Made by a program: the position numbers and the translations under genes
Shown here: piece by piece, positions 5,801 through 8,643 of the stretch
Numbering within the stretch: the stretch's first letter is position 1
Layout of the letters: each line of letters opens with the position of its first letter
The notes under the pieces: model-generated
Seen by the model: only the letters and a program-made list of their open reading frames with translations
Told to the model about the DNA's origin: nothing
Databases searched by the model: none
NCBI GenBank assembly: GCA_016935885.1
Contig: JAFGQA010000219.1
Coordinates: 1 to 8,643, forward strand
DNA from: Phycisphaerae bacterium
GTDB taxonomy: Bacteria > Planctomycetota > Phycisphaerae > UBA1845 > UTPLA1
Reading direction: 5' to 3'
Length of the DNA: 8,643 bases

Positions 5801-8419
5801 ATGCTGGCACTCAAGGAATACCAGCGGCGCGTGTTGAGGGCGTTGGACGACTACTTCGCCGAGTGCGTCCATCTGAAGGATCCGGACACAGCTTTCTACG
5901 AGAAGACGAGACGTCCGTACCTGCCCGTGCGCGAATTGCCCGGACTGCCGTACGTCTGCCTCCGGCTCCCCACCGGCGGCGGCAAGACTCTGGTTGCATG
6001 CCATGCGCTCGGTACGGCTCTGAGGCGTCTCCTGCAGGCCGATTGCGCAGTCGTGCTTTGGCTCACGCCCACGAACGCGATACGGGAACAGACGCTACAG
6101 GCCCTCAAGAATCGCCAGCACCCCTATCGCCAAGCCCTAGAGTCGGAACTGGGCTCGCTGACCGTGCTGGACATCGAGGACGCCCGCTACGTGACCCGCG
6201 CAACATTGGATACCGCCACGACGATCGTCGTGTCCACAATGCAGGCATTTCGTGTAACGGACACCGAGGGTCGGAAAGTCTACGAGAACAGCGGCCACCT
6301 TATGGACCATTTCACCGCGCTGCCGCCGGAAGTGCACGCATCCATCGAGCGCAAACCCGACGGCACGTTCGATCACTCGCTGGCGAATGTTCTTCGAGTC
6401 CGTCGCCCTCTTGTGATCGTAGACGAGGCGCATAACTCCCGCACGGACCTGTCTTTCGAGACGCTGGCGCGGTTCAATCCCTCCTGCATCATTGAGTTCA
6501 CCGCGACCCCCGCTCGTGAAGACCATCCCAGCAACGTCCTGCACAGCGTCTCGGCGGCTGAACTCAAGACCGAGGCCATGATCAAGATGCCGATCGAGCT
6601 CGAAACGCGACCCGAGTGGAAGGAGATCGTCGCAGATGCCATCGCACGACGCGATGCCTTGGAGAAGGTCGCTCAGGCAGAACAGGCGGCTACGGGTGAG
6701 TACATCCGGCCAGTGATGCTTATTCAGGCCCAACCGAAGCGCAAAGGCCAAGACAGCATTACGGTGGACGTTCTTGAAGAATGCCTCCTGCACGATCACG
6801 GCATCCCGAAGGAGCAGATGGCAAGAGCAACCGGCTCAGATCGCGAGCTTGATGGTGTGGACATCCTCTCGGAGAAGTGCGAGATCCGGTATGTCCTGAC
6901 TATTGAGGCCATCCGCGAAGGCTGGGATTGCCCCTTTGCCTATGTGCTCTGCACGGTCGCGGAGACACGATCCTCTCGGGCGGCGGAGCAGATTCTCGGG
7001 CGAGTTCTGCGCCTCCCCAAGGCAGGCTGGAAGACGAACAGGGAGCTCAATGTCGCCTACGCCTTCGCAGCCACCGCGAGCTTCGCAGAAGCCGCGAACG
7101 GACTGACAGACGCTCTCATTGAGAATGGCTTCGAGAAGCAGGAAGCCGAAGACCTTATTGTCCCGGCGCACCCAGTTCAAGCGGGACTGCCGATCGAGGA
7201 TCTTGACCTCTTTGCCCCCGGGAGCGAAGTGGCCCTCCCCGAACCTCTCCCCGAATCGAGGCTGCCAGAACAGACTCGTCGGAAGATTAGCTTTGATGCT
7301 AGGTCTGGGGCGTTGCGAGTGCGTGAACCCCTGACCGGCCAGGACGTCGAGAACATCAAAGCTCTGCTGTGCACGGAGGAGGGCAAAGCTGCTGTCGACA
7401 AGATCTACAAGATTCCCAGACGGTTGGCACCGAGACGCAAGGTCTTTCCTGCGGAGCAAGGCGAATTGTTCTCCGTCCCGGTTCTCGCGCTGAAGGACGG
7501 AGACCTTTTTGAGCAGTTCGAGGAGACGCACTTCCGGGAGCTTGAGTGGAGCTTGTCCAAATGCGATCCCGCGCTCTCGGAAGTCGAATTTGCTTCGGTG
7601 AGAGAGCGGGGACACGTGGGAGAGATCGACCTGACTGAGAATGGACACCTGAAGGCCAAGGAGTTCGTCGACAGGCTTCAGGTACAGATGGCCGCCATTG
7701 AAGGTGCGTCAGGCTGGTCGGCCGCACAATTGGTCGGCTGGCTGGACAGGAAGATACCGCATCCTGACATCTCGTTGACGGAGGTCGGAATCTACCTCGT
7801 GGGGGTGGTTCGCTACCTGACCGAAGAGCGGCGTATTCCGTTGGAGGCTTTGGTTCGCGACAAGTATCGGCTGCGATCATCTCTCGAGAAGAAGATCAAA
7901 GACCATCGGCAGACCGCCCACAAGGCCGCATTCCAGCTCTTCCTCCAGGCGGATTTGGCCCGAAAACTGGTGGTCTCGCCCCAGCAGTGCTTCACATTCG
8001 ACCCCAACGGATACCCGTACAACCAACTCTACCGCGGGACATACGAGTTCCAGAAACACTACTATCCGCAGGTTGGTGACCTCGAGGAAGCGGGCGAGGA
8101 GTTCGACTGTGCTCAATGGATCGATTCTTTGCCGGAAGTGAAGTGCTGGATTCGGAATATCGAGCGCCGACCACGTCACTCCTTCTGGATTCAGACTTCG
8201 ACTGACAAGTTTTACCCCGACTTTGTGTGCCTCCTCAAAGACGGCCGCTACCTCGTCGTGGAGTACAAGGGGGAGCACTTATGGAGCAATGATGACTCCA
8301 GGGAGAAGAGGCTCCTAGGCGAACTCTGGGCAGAACGGAGCGGGGGCAGGTGTGTTTTCGTCATGCCCAAAGGCAAGAACTTCGCTGAGATTGGCGCGAA
8401 GGTCCGCGCGTCAGCCTAG
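5801..8419 (+). CDS. res: Type III restriction enzyme Res subunit, DEAH helicase-nuclease
   Basis: An 872-residue protein that starts one base after the mod stop, with AGGG nine bases upstream, so it is translationally coupled. It has the superfamily 2 motor motifs in order: Walker A LPTGGGKT (56-63), DEAH (208-211), TAT in FTATPA (234-236) and motif VI SRAAEQILGRVLRLP (392-406). Near the C-terminus is a PD-(D/E)XK nuclease: PDF with D807, then E821 and K823 in VEYKG. In type III enzymes Res uses ATP to move or slide from the recognition site bound by Mod and cuts unmethylated DNA after meeting a second complex. All visible catalytic residues are intact. It is somewhat shorter than the classical EcoP1I/EcoP15I Res subunits. 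The type III label rests on the mod-res pairing and architecture; a type III-like variant subfamily is possible. Confidence 0.92.
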   Translation: MLALKEYQRRVLRALDDYFAECVHLKDPDTAFYEKTRRPYLPVRELPGLPYVCLRLPTGGGKTLVACHALGTALRRLLQADCAVVLWLTPTNAIREQTLQALKNRQHPYRQALESELGSLTVLDIEDARYVTRATLDTATTIVVSTMQAFRVTDTEGRKVYENSGHLMDHFTALPPEVHASIERKPDGTFDHSLANVLRVRRPLVIVDEAHNSRTDLSFETLARFNPSCIIEFTATPAREDHPSNVLHSVSAAELKTEAMIKMPIELETRPEWKEIVADAIARRDALEKVAQAEQAATGEYIRPVMLIQAQPKRKGQDSITVDVLEECLLHDHGIPKEQMARATGSDRELDGVDILSEKCEIRYVLTIEAIREGWDCPFAYVLCTVAETRSSRAAEQILGRVLRLPKAGWKTNRELNVAYAFAATASFAEAANGLTDALIENGFEKQEAEDLIVPAHPVQAGLPIEDLDLFAPGSEVALPEPLPESRLPEQTRRKISFDARSGALRVREPLTGQDVENIKALLCTEEGKAAVDKIYKIPRRLAPRRKVFPAEQGELFSVPVLALKDGDLFEQFEETHFRELEWSLSKCDPALSEVEFASVRERGHVGEIDLTENGHLKAKEFVDRLQVQMAAIEGASGWSAAQLVGWLDRKIPHPDISLTEVGIYLVGVVRYLTEERRIPLEALVRDKYRLRSSLEKKIKDHRQTAHKAAFQLFLQADLARKLVVSPQQCFTFDPNGYPYNQLYRGTYEFQKHYYPQVGDLEEAGEEFDCAQWIDSLPEVKCWIRNIERRPRHSFWIQTSTDKFYPDFVCLLKDGRYLVVEYKGEHLWSNDDSREKRLLGELWAERSGGRCVFVMPKGKNFAEIGAKVRASA

Positions 8420-8534
8420 TCCTCTTGAAGGAGATCTTCCTCGTGCCCCAGATGAAACAGCTCGTTTGGTCCCCAAGTTTCAGGTTCCAAGTTCCAGGTT
8501 TCCGTGAGATAGTCGCGGGCCTGAGACGGCAACC
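8420..8534. other. Spacer between res and glnS
   Basis: No gene is seen in these 115 bases. They hold the heptameric repeat at 8473-8503 and only a weak ribosome-site candidate (GAG near 8523) before glnS. I see no clear terminator for res and no convincing sigma-70 promoter for glnS. Confidence 0.5.
8473..8503. repeat. Tandem 14-bp / 7-bp degenerate repeat
   Basis: CCAAGTTTCAGGTT (8473-8486) is followed directly by CCAAGTTCCAGGTT (8487-8500), with one mismatch. Seen more finely, it is four 7-base units from 8476 to 8503 with consensus RGTTYCA, the first base alternating A and G. It is non-coding and resembles dispersed heptamer repeats that occur between genes in some environmental bacteria. 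Confidence 0.7.
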
Positions 8535-8643
8535 ATGAGCGCCGAAGAAGCCAAGCCCGCGAATTTCATACACGAGATCATCGAGAACGACCTCGCGGCC
8601 GGCAAGCACGGCGGGAAGGTCGTCACCCGCTTCCCGCCCGAGC
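8535..8643 (+). CDS. glnS: Glutaminyl-tRNA synthetase, N-terminal fragment
   Basis: Only the first 36 codons are inside the window, starting at ATG 8535. The sequence has the N-terminal signature of class I Gln[18 protein letters not shown] then VVTRFPPE, matching the bacterial pattern NFIxxIIxxDLxxGKHxxVxTRFPPEP. The next residues, outside the window, should be NGYLHIGHAK, the HIGH active-site motif. The enzyme charges tRNA-Gln with glutamine in the cytoplasm. Its presence suggests the organism can make Gln-tRNA directly rather than only through the amidotransferase route. It is a housekeeping gene on the same strand as res but with no visible functional link, so it probably marks the right edge of the defence block. 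Confidence 0.88.
   Translation, partial: MSAEEAKPANFIHEIIENDLAAGKHGGKVVTRFPPE

Noticed and set aside
6836..7648. A 270-codon minus-strand open frame inside res
   Set aside because: It is antisense to the conserved helicase motif VI region, has no motifs, and is explained by codon bias of res.

Overview
The window looks like a high-GC bacterial chromosome with a compact defence/toxin-antitoxin block between two unrelated genes. The left gene is the 3' end of a large secreted parallel beta-helix protein with chlamydial-Pmp-like GGG[ILA]/FxxN repeats, an Asp-rich calcium-binding linker and a C-terminal WxGG-type domain. Such proteins are abundant in the PVC superphylum (Kiritimatiellota, Lentisphaerota, Verrucomicrobiota, Planctomycetota). 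The right edge is the first 36 codons of glutaminyl-tRNA synthetase. I lean to a PVC bacterium, possibly Kiritimatiellota, but this is inference from protein style alone.

Layout. Bases 1-1616 (+): surface protein, convergent with the next unit. Bases 1693-3284 (-): two genes, an XRE/ImmA-IrrE metallopeptidase regulator followed by a PIN-domain RNase joined by a TTGA stop/start overlap. This is a toxin-antitoxin-like pair. Bases 3285-3607: an AT-rich divergent promoter region with an inverted-repeat operator candidate, then a GC-rich stretch that can fold into at least five consecutive hairpins, probably the leader of the rightward transcript. Bases 3608-3736 (+): an unrecognised 42-aa protein. 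Bases 3797-4036 (+): a DUF2188 protein. Two strong GC hairpins follow these two small genes. Bases 4138-5799 and 5801-8419 (+): the Mod methyltransferase and Res helicase-nuclease of a type III-like restriction-modification system, separated by one base. Bases 8420-8534: a short spacer with a heptameric repeat. Bases 8535-8643 (+): start of glnS.

How it may work together. Mod and Res form the defence machine: Mod recognises and methylates adenine at the target site, and Res is the ATP-driven motor and PD-(D/E)XK nuclease. The XRE-ImmA/PIN pair is transcribed divergently from the small genes that lead into mod-res, so one intergenic region may coordinate both units. The two small proteins and the structured leader are the least explained part. 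They have strong Shine-Dalgarno sequences, whereas mod and res have weak ones. The regulator/PIN genes look less GC-rich than the flanking beta-helix gene, consistent with acquisition, but I have not computed this.
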